12,793 nucleotides of DNA from Streptomyces fulvoviolaceus (GTDB lineage: Bacteria > Actinomycetota > Actinomycetes > Streptomycetales > Streptomycetaceae): NCBI RefSeq assembly GCF_000718165.1, contig NZ_JOEY01000110.1, positions 1 to 12,793 of the forward strand, in the 5' to 3' direction. The position numbers and the translations under genes are program-made. The stretch's first letter is position 1. Each line of letters opens with the position of its first letter. The notes under the pieces were generated by a model. That model saw only the letters and a list, made by a program, of their open reading frames with translations. It did not search any database and was not told the origin of the DNA. Positions 6,618 through 12,793 of the stretch are shown piece by piece.

Positions 6618-7094
6618 TCATGACCCGCCGGTTGTCCCGGTCACACTCGCAGCGAGCGTGAACCGGCCTGGTGCCGGCTCGGCCAGCCAGCCACGGGCAA
6701 CCAGGCGTTTCGCCTTCGACCGCAGTGCCTCCACCCGCGCCGGCACCAGGTCCATGCCGAAGGCTGCGGCCATCTCCTGGCAGGTCAGCGGCCCTTGACC
6801 GAGCCGGACCCGGTCCGCGAGCGCCTTGAGAATGCGCTGGTAGTCCACCGACAGCACCGACCAGGGCAGCTCCTCACGCCACACCGGCACCTGCGACTTC
6901 ACCGCATCCCGAGGCGCCAACGGTGCGTCCGCATCCCGGCGATCCTCGGCGACCTCCGCATCGTCGGTGGTACCGCCGTTCGGACCCAGCACCGTATCGA
7001 CCCGCCTGCGGGCGATCACCCACTCCTGCCATTCCTGTTCGGCCGAGGCCAACTCGGCCTGGATGCGATCGGCCTCCTCACGCAGCTCGTCCAT
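6618..7094 (-). CDS. coiled-coil/winged-helix protein of unknown function
   Basis: This 158-codon gene begins MDELREEADRIQAELASAEQ, a charged heptad-rich stretch typical of a coiled coil (about 1-35). After a variable linker (about 36-85) comes a compact C-terminal domain: LPWSVLSVDYQRILKALADR, then LTCQEMAAAFGMDLVPARVE and LRSKAKRLVARGWLAE, ending in RFTLA. That arrangement resembles a winged-helix DNA-binding domain. From memory, similar proteins recur in Streptomyces genomes near mobile DNA, but I cannot name the family. The ATG at 7094 follows the end of the broken gene at 7112 by 17 bases, so the two may once have been an operon. No strong ribosome site is visible. Upstream sequence in the same frame is not coding. 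Confidence 0.6.
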   Translation of the reverse strand: MDELREEADRIQAELASAEQEWQEWVIARRRVDTVLGPNGGTTDDAEVAEDRRDADAPLAPRDAVKSQVPVWREELPWSVLSVDYQRILKALADRVRLGQGPLTCQEMAAAFGMDLVPARVEALRSKAKRLVARGWLAEPAPGRFTLAASVTGTTGGS

Positions 7095-7111
7095 ACGACG
7101 GCGAGCACCTA

Positions 7112-7620
7112 CTAGTGGTACTGGTCGTCGTGGTTGAGGGTTTGCCAGCGGCGTTCGTAGGCGTCGAGGTGTTGGGCGAGGTCGGTTGGGTGGATGGGTT
7201 TGTTGTATTGGGCGGTGATGCCGTGCTGGGCGAGGTCCTTGGCGACCTGGTCGAGTGCCGGATTGTCGGCGAGGGTTCGATGCTGGGCCCAGATGCGGTG
7301 GATCCGGAACTACAGGAAGTAGCGGACCAGGGCCTTGGGGTTGAGGGGCTGCTTTTTGCGGTCGAGGATGCCGCGTTCGGTGAGGTGGGCGGACAGTTCG
7401 TTGGGGTGCGGTTCTCTGCCGTGTTCGTGCTGGAAGGTTCCCCAGGCACGGTAGTAGCGGTCGGCCCGGGTGACGACGGGACGCCTCCACGAGTCGCACG
7501 TGCTCTACGCCTTGCAGCTGGGCCAGCGTCCGCATCACGTCCCAGACCGGCGCCCAGTGAGTTCCTGCCCCGGCAACGGCACTTCGGCTGAGCGTGCCGG
7601 ACCGATCGGCCTCGTCCCAG
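7112..7620 (-). pseudogene. broken gene: frameshift plus in-frame stop, family unknown
   Basis: Minus-strand protein sequence is clear but split. The upstream part reads HWAPVWDVMRTLAQLQGVEH (about 7570-7500). After a frame change near 7470-7480 it continues as VTRADRYYRAWGTFQHEHGR, HPNELSAHLTERGILDRKKQ and LNPKALVRYFL. A TAG at 7312-7310 interrupts it, then FRIHRIWAQHRTLADN and AQHGITAQYNKPIHPTDLAQ lead to a double TAG at 7114-7109. Codon use in each piece is streptomycete. The beginning is not defined; about 7620 is an estimate. I do not know the family. The helical, charged character would suit a DNA-binding or mobile-element accessory protein. Its neighbour at 6618-7094 was probably co-transcribed. 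Confidence 0.6.
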
Positions 7621-7701
7621 TTGGTGGCTGCTACTGAACTTGAATGCGTGATGTCGGTCTGCCGTCACACCAGGGCAATGGACCTCGACGCGCAGCGACC
7701 A

Positions 7702-8553
7702 TCAGTAGACGATGGACACGATCTGGCAGGCGGCTTCGGCAATCTGGCGCTCTCCGCTGATGCGGACTCGGGCGAGGGCGGTGCCAGGATCAATACCGCG
7801 GGTGCAGAGTCGCCAGGCGGTCTCTGGGTCCAGCCGCACTGACGCGGCCGGCCGGCCGGTGGGTGCTTCGGCCAGTGACCAGCGGTCCGCGGTGGCGGTC
7901 ACGGTCCAGGTGCCGACGGCCGGCTCGTCGATGACCACCTGGAGCTGTGTCCCGGCGGGTGCGGGCGTGTCACGCAGTGTGTGGGGCAAGGCCCTCATGA
8001 AGGTGTCCAGGACCGTGGACAGAGCGTTGGTCTCCGGATCGGTGTGACGGCCGGTGACGTGGCGGATCTGCTGGCGGTGGGTCCAGTACTCGGTGAACTC
8101 CCGGGCGACATCCAGCCACTTGGGCGCCGGGTCGGCCCCTGCCCAGGACACGCCCAGGCCCGTTGCGTCGAGGCTGGCGCCCTCGAATTGACGGGCGACC
8201 TGGGGCCCGGCCAGTTCCAGTGCCTCGATGATCTCGGCGGGGCTGTGATCGGCGTGAAGGTCGATCCATTCCTGGTTGACCCGGTGGATGAACGCTTCCA
8301 GCGTCTCTCCAGCCGCCATGGCGCGTTGGTGGCTCTCTGCGCTCCAGCCGAGGCGGCCGTGGTAGTCGCCGAGGATGTGGGCGGCAAGATCGTGCACGGT
8401 CCAGCCCGGGACCGCGGCCCTGTTCCATTCATTGCGCCGCAGACCGCGTAGCAGGTCGAGGAGCGACGCCAGTTCTGGCCCGAACAACGGGCGAGCGTCG
8501 ATCGGCTTGCCCAGCCAGGAGGGATTGGATACGTCGTTGGGCTGGAGACTCAT
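7702..8553 (-). CDS. mycothiol-dependent maleylpyruvate isomerase family protein
   Basis: A 283-residue cytoplasmic protein of the MDMPI/DinB-like fold. The N-terminal four-helix part shows RNEWNRAAVPGWTVHDLAAH (40-59), the classic W-T-V-x-D-L-x-x-H motif. A second motif, EYWTHRQQIR, lies at 155-164. By analogy with the Corynebacterium mycothiol-dependent maleylpyruvate isomerase, His59, Glu155 and His159 would be the zinc ligands. The C-terminal part (about 200-283) matches the family's sterol-carrier-like domain (RLDPETAWRLCTRGIDP). The family uses mycothiol as cofactor, and most members have unknown substrates, including detoxification and isomerisation. ATG 8553 is preferred over a TTG six bases upstream; the ribosome site is weak. 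Gene ends with TGA at 7704-7702. No gentisate pathway genes are seen nearby. Confidence 0.9.
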   Translation of the reverse strand: MSLQPNDVSNPSWLGKPIDARPLFGPELASLLDLLRGLRRNEWNRAAVPGWTVHDLAAHILGDYHGRLGWSAESHQRAMAAGETLEAFIHRVNQEWIDLHADHSPAEIIEALELAGPQVARQFEGASLDATGLGVSWAGADPAPKWLDVAREFTEYWTHRQQIRHVTGRHTDPETNALSTVLDTFMRALPHTLRDTPAPAGTQLQVVIDEPAVGTWTVTATADRWSLAEAPTGRPAASVRLDPETAWRLCTRGIDPGTALARVRISGERQIAEAACQIVSIVY

Positions 8554-8623
8554 GCTCAAAGCCTGTCAGCCGGGAGGCGGGGTCTTCCATCGAATACTCC
8601 CTCAGCTCCCGGGGGCATGTCGG

Positions 8624-8954
8624 TCAGCCGCCCATCATCAGGCCAGTGCCGGCCAGGCAGCCGTCGACCAGGTCGGGCCGGAACTGGATCTGTTTGAGTC
8701 TGCGCTTCACCGCCCGGGTGATCTGGGCGAGGTCAGCTGCGGCGAGGTTGCCGAGGTCGCGTTTGACCAGCGACCAGATGCCCTCCTGAGGGTTCAAGGT
8801 CGGGTGCATGGGCGGGCAGCTGGAAGACGGTGAGCCAGGCCGCGTTCGCAGCGATGAACTCCCGCATTCCGGCAGTGAGATGGAGGCGCACATGGTCCCA
8901 GACGAGCGTGTCGTCGCGTTCGATGCCCGGCGGGCGGGCTGCTGCCACGACCAT
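8624..8954 (-). pseudogene. IS630-family transposase C-terminal fragment, frameshifted
   Basis: The DDE_3-type C-terminal half of an IS630 transposase is visible in two frames. The first gives TLVWDHVRLHLTAGMREFIA and AAWLTVFQLPAHAPDL, with WDH holding the second catalytic Asp. The second gives NPQEGIWSLVKRDLGNLAAA, with the catalytic Glu, then RRLKQIQFRPDLVDGCLA, and stops at 8624. Removing one A from the pair at 8796-8797 would join the frames as DLNPQEGIW, so a single-base insertion explains the break. The N-terminal helix-turn-helix half is absent; the sequence upstream belongs to something else. Dead as a transposase. Confidence 0.82.
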
Positions 8955-9062
8955 CCGTGTGAGGATCTCGTTTGCCGCTTCAACTCGGCCTTATCCTTGT
9001 GCAGTTGCCTGATTCGTGGCGTTCGGCGATGGTGAGCCGGTCGTGTCGCTCGCAGTCGGGCG
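8955..9062 (-). pseudogene. possible IS3-type OrfA scrap abutting the IS630 fragment
   Basis: Just upstream of the IS630 fragment, minus-strand pieces in shifting frames read HDRLTIAERHE, RIRQLHKDKAELKRQ and VEAANEILTRM. Taken together these resemble the leucine-zipper end of an IS3-family OrfA, which typically ends in a K-x-AELKRANEIL pattern. At least two frame changes are needed. If correct, two unrelated insertion sequences have been fused by deletion or insertion. The assignment rests on a short motif. Confidence 0.35.
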
Positions 9063-9209
9063 AGCTGCCGCGCAGCGCCAACCGGATGATGTGGCGGTTC
9101 CTGCGCCGTGGCTCTGCCCGCACCACGGCAGCCGCAACCGGCGGACCATCGGGCGCGGGAGGTATCCATGCTGCGCTCGCTCGTGCCGCTCCTCCTCCCG
9201 GGGGCGCTG

Positions 9210-9281
9210 GGATGAGGCGGCACCGCGACAACAAGGTTGTCCGCCAATCACATGGCCCCGTACGGGGGCGCAGCCTCATCC
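9210..9281. repeat. 9-bp inverted repeat with internal hairpins
   Basis: GGATGAGGC at 9210-9218 is matched exactly by GCCTCATCC at 9273-9281, enclosing 54 bp. Inside are the hairpin GACAAC-AAG-GTTGTC (9227-9241) and the perfect palindrome CCCCGTACGGGG (9256-9267). The segment could be a small MITE-like relic, an IS end, or a structured leader before the ORF at 9341. In GC-rich DNA such symmetry also arises by chance. Confidence 0.3.
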
Positions 9282-9340
9282 GATGGGGCTATGGCAGGAC
9301 GAGGGCGTACCGCCGGCGTGCGCGGGCGCGTTGCAGAATC

Positions 9341-9643
9341 ATGGATTGCACCGTCACCACCGGGCGTCTCCTCTTGGAGGACACGGAGCAACAGACGCCG
9401 AACTGCGAATGCACCGGGACGTCCCAGGGGGACCCGCCCATCTACGCCGCTCTCGTCAGGGAGTGGCAAGCCAGCGGCCGGATGCTTCCAGGTGCGCGGG
9501 ATGCGCAGTGGGTCGCCCTCGCCTCCGTCGCCCCCGCAATGACCGGACACCGGCACCCGGCCGCCGTGCCGAGCCCGGGCCGATGGGAACGTGCCGTCGA
9601 ACTGCCGCCGGTGCGCCAGCCCGAGCTGGTCACCACATGCTGA
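9341..9643 (+). CDS. small hypothetical protein, streptomycete type
   Basis: A 100-codon gene. The N-terminal third is unremarkable, with a Cys pair (NCECTG, about 27-32). The core, PIYAALVREWQASGRMLPGARDAQWVALAS (about 39-68), is the sort of short motif seen in many small streptomycete proteins of unknown function. The tail is Pro-rich. The ATG at 9341 is chosen from composition; no strong ribosome site precedes it, and the frame is open for a long way upstream without coding character, so the start is uncertain. It is convergent with the primase/polymerase-like gene, 63 bp between stop codons. No function is proposed. Confidence 0.55.
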   Translation: MDCTVTTGRLLLEDTEQQTPNCECTGTSQGDPPIYAALVREWQASGRMLPGARDAQWVALASVAPAMTGHRHPAAVPSPGRWERAVELPPVRQPELVTTC

Positions 9644-9706
9644 GGACGCCACACGGTGGTGCGCTTGATTGTGTAACTGCGGCATCCTCAGCAGCGGGTG
9701 CGCCGG

Positions 9707-10228
9707 TCAGCCCGGCCGGTCGCCACTGCGGCCGCGGGGTCCCGCGGTCGGTGCCCCGCACATCGGGCACCGTTGCCTCGTATGGGCCCGCTCAGCGAGT
9801 CTTCCGAGCGCCAGCTGCAGGGCCAGCTCCACGGCGGCGGGCACGAACAGCGCACCGGTGCCGTCGGGCGGGACCAGCCAGCGCAGCCGCCCTGCGGTCC
9901 GATGTGGTGCGGGTACCGCGATCCACGCGCCTTTGCCCGCGTAGCGGATGCCCGTGCCGATCCAACGGCTTGCGGGGTCCGGAGGCAGGAAGAAGGCCAC
10001 CCGGCGGGCAGCGGTGTCCGCGAGCGCGGGACCGGGCGGCTGCGGGATGCACAGCAGGGCGTCGAGGGCCGGCATGCCCAGGTCCTCCGGCACGCTCAGC
10101 ACGTCCCAGAACCGCCCGCAGGCCAGCACCGCTGCCCCCATCTCGCAGTTCCACTGCCGTTTGCAGTCTCTCGGGTCGGTCGCGGCGGCAGCGAGCCATT
10201 CCATGGCCTGCCGCGTGACTGTTCGCAT
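9707..10228 (-). CDS. primase/polymerase-like small protein (streptomycete hypothetical family)
   Basis: The gene encodes 173 residues. It has the layout of a common streptomycete family usually labelled as resembling the N-terminal domain of bifunctional DNA primase/polymerase. Visible are MEWLAAAATDPRDCKRQW (9-26), the strand GRFWDVLSVPEDLG (38-51), RRVAFFLPP (75-83), WIGTGIRYAGKGAWIAVPAP (89-108) and LRWLVPPDGTGAL (115-127). I see no clear set of acidic catalytic residues, so activity is doubtful. The end carries CPMCGAPTAGPRGR, with a lone CxxC. GGAGG lies six bases before ATG 10228, deciding this start over an in-frame ATG at 10312. Function is unknown; members are often near telomeres or in accessory DNA. 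Confidence 0.75.
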   Translation of the reverse strand: MRTVTRQAMEWLAAAATDPRDCKRQWNCEMGAAVLACGRFWDVLSVPEDLGMPALDALLCIPQPPGPALADTAARRVAFFLPPDPASRWIGTGIRYAGKGAWIAVPAPHRTAGRLRWLVPPDGTGALFVPAAVELALQLALGRLAERAHTRQRCPMCGAPTAGPRGRSGDRPG

Positions 10229-10423
10229 GGGGTGCCTCCGGGATCCATTGGCCCGCGCGAGCGGGACGCACTTCCCCCTCACCGCCGGAGCGGTCAGGCC
10301 CGGCAAATTCATGCTGGTAGATATTTCTATTGCGCGGAAGGGGTGGCGAACCGTGGCGTTTGCCTCCGGAATGTTCGCTTCTGGTTCACGCGTTCTCCGG
10401 GCCCAGAAGAGTCCGTCGAGACC

Positions 10424-10606
10424 ATGAATGTGGTTGCGTCATGGTCCCGCCTTCGACGGACGTGCTTGGAGAGGTGGCGGAAGACACGGGCTTCGCTGCG
10501 CCGGCCGCCCTTCGAGAGCGATCCGCTGGCGCCCCTCGTGGAGACGGCGCGACGTCTCGACTACGGTGGCGGTCGGTTCTACGGCACGGATGATGACGAG
10601 GCCTGA
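10424..10606 (+). CDS. possible small basic protein, not recognised
   Basis: A 60-codon ORF starting MNVVASWSRLRRTCLERWRK. It is basic in the first half and acidic at the end (YGGGRFYGTDDDEA). The later codons have strong GC bias at third positions, supporting real coding sequence, but there is no clear ribosome site before ATG 10424. It is divergent from the primase/polymerase-like gene across 195 bp. It could be the tail of a longer decayed gene. Confidence 0.35.
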   Translation: MNVVASWSRLRRTCLERWRKTRASLRRPPFESDPLAPLVETARRLDYGGGRFYGTDDDEA

Positions 10607-10789
10607 GACCCGCGCGGTGCTGTCGCGGGCGATGGGGAAGTTGGCCGGGGGCGCCGCTGCAGCAGCGAGCCTACGGCGCCTTCGCGGGCAGTCGACAGCC
10701 GCCTGCGACACCGTTCCGCACGATCGTTGCGGGACAACTCTCAGAAGAAGCCCAGCTTCTTCGGCGAGTACGACACCAGGAGGTTCTCT
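10607..10789. other. unassigned stretch with no supported gene
   Basis: No convincing gene was seen. Open frames exist on both strands, but none keeps coding character. A short reading such as SQKKPSFFGEYD near 10740 may be a remnant. The hairpin at 10744-10762 is the only clear structure. Confidence 0.4.
10744..10762. repeat. perfect 8-bp hairpin
   Basis: GAAGAAGC-CCA-GCTTCTTC forms a perfect eight-base stem with a three-base loop. No U tract follows on either strand, so it is at best a streptomycete-style terminator without a tail. It lies in the otherwise unassigned stretch 10607-10790 before the dioxygenase fragment. Confidence 0.3.
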
Positions 10790-10930
10790 GCTGGTGGTAC
10801 ACGGCGTCATCGCGGCCGGCTGGCATGCCTGGCGGCCCGCCCACCTGTACCTGAAGGTTTCGGCGCCGGGCCACGTGCCCCTCGCCACGCAGCTGTACTT
10901 CAAGGGCGGCGACCATGTCACCGACGACCC
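10790..10930 (+). pseudogene. intradiol ring-cleavage dioxygenase fragment
   Basis: One plus-strand frame reads GWHAWRPAHLYLKVSAPGHV, then PLATQLYFKGGDHVTDD. This is the C-terminal signature of intradiol dioxygenases such as catechol or hydroxyquinol 1,2-dioxygenases, where the R-x-A-H-L-H-F motif carries an iron-ligand His and is followed by V-x-APG and TQLYF. Here the second His is replaced by Tyr (HLYL). Only about 45 residues remain; the N-terminal catalytic part is missing and the downstream end runs into the IS5-type fragment. Non-functional remnant; both borders are approximate. Confidence 0.6.
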
Positions 10931-11280
10931 CGAGTCCTGCCAGGCGCTCGCGTCCGCCGTCGTGCCGGGCACCGGTGACGGACCGCGGCCACCACCAAGC
11001 GAGGCTCTGCGTCCACGATCACCTGCACGTCCGCCGAGAATCGGTCGTTACGGGAGGAGGCTCCCACCGCCCGGTCACGGACCGGGACCAGTGTGCCGTC
11101 CACGATCCATAACCGGTCGACGCCGTCGGCGGAAGCGCTGGCCGGCTCCAGTGCCAGCAGCGGTCCCAGGCCGTGCTCACGTAGAAGTCCGTCGGTTGGC
11201 TCTCGTGCTTCCGCACCTGATCTGCGCGAGCCCGCCTGTCGGCGGTGACCGAGAGGTAGAGGCAGTTCTTCTCTCGCATG
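10930..11280 (-). pseudogene. IS5-type (IS112-like) transposase fragment
   Basis: Minus-strand pieces read VDRLWIVDGTLVPVRDRAVG, ASSRNDRFSADVQVIVDAEP and RLVVAAVR, followed after a frame change near 10980 by PGTTADASAWQDSG. The I-V-DGTL motif is the first catalytic Asp region of streptomycete IS5-family transposases, and V-QVI-D and PG-TADA-AW are typical next elements. Upstream (about 11160-11280) a third frame, STAWDRCWHW, probably contains the decayed helix-turn-helix end. Both ends and the later catalytic residues are missing. It abuts the dioxygenase fragment on the other strand, so insertion may have destroyed that gene. Confidence 0.75.
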
Positions 11281-11356
11281 GGCGGTCCGTTGCGGTGCGG
11301 GCGGGGTCATCGCCCGCACCGCAGCCGTGAGATGGCGGCGGGTTCCGAGGCGCCGG

Positions 11357-11725
11357 TCAAGGGCGCAGGGAGCGGCCGATGATCTCCTTCATGATCTCCG
11401 TGGTACCGGCGTAGAGGGTGCTTGCGCGGGCGTCGAGGAAGTCCCGGGCGACATCGTATTCCTGCATGTAACCGTAGCCGCGGTGCAGTTGGAGACAGCG
11501 GGTGACGCCACGCTGTTGGAGTTCGGTCGTCCACCACTTTGCCATGGCGGCGTCGACGGCGCTGAGCCGTCCGGCGACGAGTTCGGCGACGCACTGGTCG
11601 AGGAAGACCCGAGCGACCTGCACCTCGGTAGCGATCTCGGCGAGGGTGAACCTGTTCGCTTGGAAGTCGGCGACGGATCGTCCGAACGCGGTGCGCTCCG
11701 CCGTATTGCAGCAACGCCTGGCCCG
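11357..11725 (-). pseudogene. acyl-CoA dehydrogenase, C-terminal fragment
   Basis: About 120 residues of an acyl-CoA dehydrogenase C-terminal helical domain are intact: ERTAFGRSVADFQANRFTLA, then ARVFLDQCVAELVAG, LQLHRGYGYMQEYDVARDFL and YAGTTEIMKEIIGRSLRP to the natural stop. QLHRGYGYM and AGTTEIMKEII are hallmark FAD- and substrate-proximal motifs. The first roughly 260 residues, including most of the FAD site, are missing, and upstream of about 11725 the frame turns to unrelated sequence. No start or ribosome site fits the truncated frame, so it is a remnant rather than a gene. Confidence 0.82.
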
Positions 11726-11829
11726 GCTCGTCGAACAGCACGCCCCGCAGTTGCGAGGCCCCTCTGCTTCTGTCAGGGCTCGCAATGGTGGCCCTGGCCT
11801 GCGTTGTCGCCCTGGTTGTGTCGACCTCA

Positions 11830-12050
11830 TGGTGGCTGAGCGGGGCTCTCGGTTCGCGGGGGTCACCGACCATGTTGGCGACTCGAGCGCCCGGGACCTG
11901 CTGCGTGAGGTCCTGCTGTTGACGAAAATGAACTGGAACTCCGCCCGCTACGCCGAGCGGCTACCGGTCACGGTGCGGTTCGCCGGCGAAGTCGGCGCCA
12001 TCCTTCGCGACCTGCTCGACGGCTGTGAACCGGAAGCCCGGTACATGTAG
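11830..12050 (+). pseudogene. prokaryotic Argonaute, C-terminal PIWI-end fragment
   Basis: The plus-strand frame reads AGVTDHVGDSSARDLLREVL, LLTKMNWNSARYAERLPVTV and RFAGEVGAILRDL, ending EPEARYM at a natural TAG. The L-T-KMNWNS segment followed by P-[IV]-T-x-x-FA-x-x-VG-x-IL is, from memory, characteristic of the extreme C-terminus of actinobacterial pAgo PIWI domains. The N, PAZ and MID domains and the rest of the PIWI domain are absent. Upstream sequence has no coding character in this frame, so the left border near 11830 is approximate. Known role of pAgos: guide-directed nucleic-acid defence. This remnant cannot function. Another RNase-H-like protein is a less likely reading. Confidence 0.6.
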
Positions 12051-12087
12051 ATGCGGAGCCCAGTGACCGTGGCCGCCGGGCAACGCC

Positions 12088-12415
12088 GTGAGGCTTTCAG
12101 TAAGCCCCCTGCTGTGCGCCCTCGCTGCCGGGGGCGGCCTTGTTGCCCGCCGCCCCCGCGCAGGCCACTGCCCCCGCAACGCAGGCCCTCCACTACGACG
12201 CCTGCCCCGACTGCGTGCCGAGGCCCGCGGCCCCGGACCGCGTCGGGTGCGGGCGGATCAGCGCCGCGCTCGGCGAACGGACGCCGAACTTCCCCGGAGC
12301 CTCCTACGGCACCTGTCTCGGCGCGGCCTATGTGGCCCGCTCCCCGCACTGCGCCGGTCGCATGGTGGGAACAGAGTGGAGGTTCTCCTGTCCCGTGCGC
12401 GAGGTGTCTCTATGA
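12088..12415 (+). pseudogene. small secreted protein with a frameshift in the signal peptide
   Basis: From GTG 12088 the frame reads VRLSVSPLLCALAAGGG, a basic start followed by a hydrophobic core. After the five-G run at 12130-12134 the following frame gives LLPAAPAQATAPATQALHYD. Dropping one G would join them as a normal signal peptide ending in an APAQA-type cleavage site. The mature part (about 80 residues) has seven cysteines (ACPDC, VGCG, GTCLG, PHCAG, FSCPV), suggesting disulfides outside the cell, and ends at TGA 12415. No family recognised. The slip may be a real mutation or a sequencing error in the G run. No good ribosome site is seen. Confidence 0.5.
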
Positions 12416-12432
12416 CCGGCGCAGTGCGGCGT

Positions 12433-12793
12433 TCAGTATTGCTCGGTCTCCACGAAACCCGCGTCCGCGTCGTCGTCCGCCCCGAGTGCGGCGGCGGTCG
12501 GGTCGAATCCGGGCGGGCTGTCCTTGAGGCCCAGGCCCAGGCCGGCCAGCTTCGCCTTGACCTCGTCGATGGACTTCGCACCGAAGTTACGGATGTCCAG
12601 GAGGTCGGCCTCGGAGCGGGCGACGAGCTCACCCACGGAGAGGGCGGCGTCCGTGGGGGACGGGCCCATGTCGATGCCCTCGGCGTCGATGTTGAGCTCG
12701 CGGGCGAGACCGAACAGCTCGACCAGGGTCTTACCGGCCGACGCCATGGCGTCACGGGGACGCATGGCCTGCTTGGTCTCGACGTCGACGATC
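12433..12793 (-). CDS. rpoA: RNA polymerase alpha subunit, C-terminal part with internal alpha-CTD deletion (5' part outside window)
   Basis: The 120 visible codons match the end of streptomycete Rpo[54 protein letters not shown], then [20 protein letters not shown] and the family's FVETEQY end. The alpha-CTD normally continues after PTDAAL with AADLALPIEELELTVRSYNC plus LKREGIH before [10 protein letters not shown]. Here PTDAAL joins SVGELV directly, an in-frame loss of about 27 residues (near 12637). Lost are helix 1 and the counterparts of E. coli Arg265, Asn268 and Cys269, which contact UP elements; the NFGAKS loop (Gly296, Lys298, Ser299 counterparts) remains. rplQ, which follows rpoA in streptomycete chromosomes, is absent. 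Probably a second, altered or dying rpoA copy. Confidence 0.88.
   Translation of the reverse strand, partial: IVDVETKQAMRPRDAMASAGKTLVELFGLARELNIDAEGIDMGPSPTDAALSVGELVARSEADLLDIRNFGAKSIDEVKAKLAGLGLGLKDSPPGFDPTAAALGADDDADAGFVETEQY

Noticed and set aside
7095..7538. N-terminal extension of the coiled-coil gene frame
   Set aside because: That stretch is Pro/Arg-rich out-of-frame reading of the broken gene at 7112-7620, which is clearly coding in another frame.
9016..10218. 400-codon plus-strand frame
   Set aside because: Runs through several better-supported genes in other frames and on the other strand; composition is that of a shadow.
1..12793. CRISPR array, tRNA, rRNA or replication origin
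   Set aside because: No regularly spaced repeats, cloverleaf-like sequence, rRNA stretch or iteron/DnaA-box cluster was seen on reading through both strands.

Overview
The window looks like accessory DNA from a high-GC actinomycete, most likely Streptomyces. GC content is high, Shine-Dalgarno sites are GGAGG-type, ATGA start/stop overlaps are common, and several reading frames resemble small protein families of streptomycetes (a MDMPI-type enzyme and a primase/polymerase-like protein). No search could be run, so family names rest on motifs recognised by eye.

Left half (1-6540), mostly intact genes. At the left edge is the 5' part of a minus-strand gene with a BtrH-type N-terminal cysteine domain. 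A gene-poor, decayed stretch follows (338-1005). Next comes the most interesting block: a 48-codon single-pass membrane protein (1074-1220) overlaps by ATGA a glycosyltransferase that carries the full motif set of class I hyaluronan synthases (1217-2521). This faces, tail to tail, a complete UDP-glucose 6-dehydrogenase (2556-3893, minus), the enzyme that makes the UDP-glucuronate such a synthase would need. After about 650 bp without a convincing gene, a complete GH13 alpha-glucosidase runs from 4813 to 6540, possibly coupled to a short upstream ORF. I infer a cell-surface polysaccharide locus making a hyaluronan-like or other glucuronate-containing polymer.

Right half (6541-12793), a gene graveyard. 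Intact-looking genes are a 158-codon coiled-coil/winged-helix protein, a mycothiol-dependent maleylpyruvate-isomerase-family enzyme, a primase/polymerase-like protein and one or two small hypotheticals. Between them lie broken pieces: a frameshifted and stop-interrupted gene (7112-7620), an IS630 transposase tail joined to an IS3 OrfA-like scrap, an intradiol dioxygenase fragment abutting an IS5-type transposase fragment, the C-terminal third of an acyl-CoA dehydrogenase, the last part of a prokaryotic Argonaute (PIWI end), and a secreted protein whose signal peptide is split by a one-base slip in a G run. The right edge holds the 3' end of an rpoA-like gene whose alpha-CTD lacks about 27 residues, and rplQ does not follow it, so it is probably a second rpoA copy. 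Dense fragments of several IS families suggest a chromosome arm, subtelomeric region or large linear plasmid. No CRISPR array, tRNA, rRNA or replication origin was seen.
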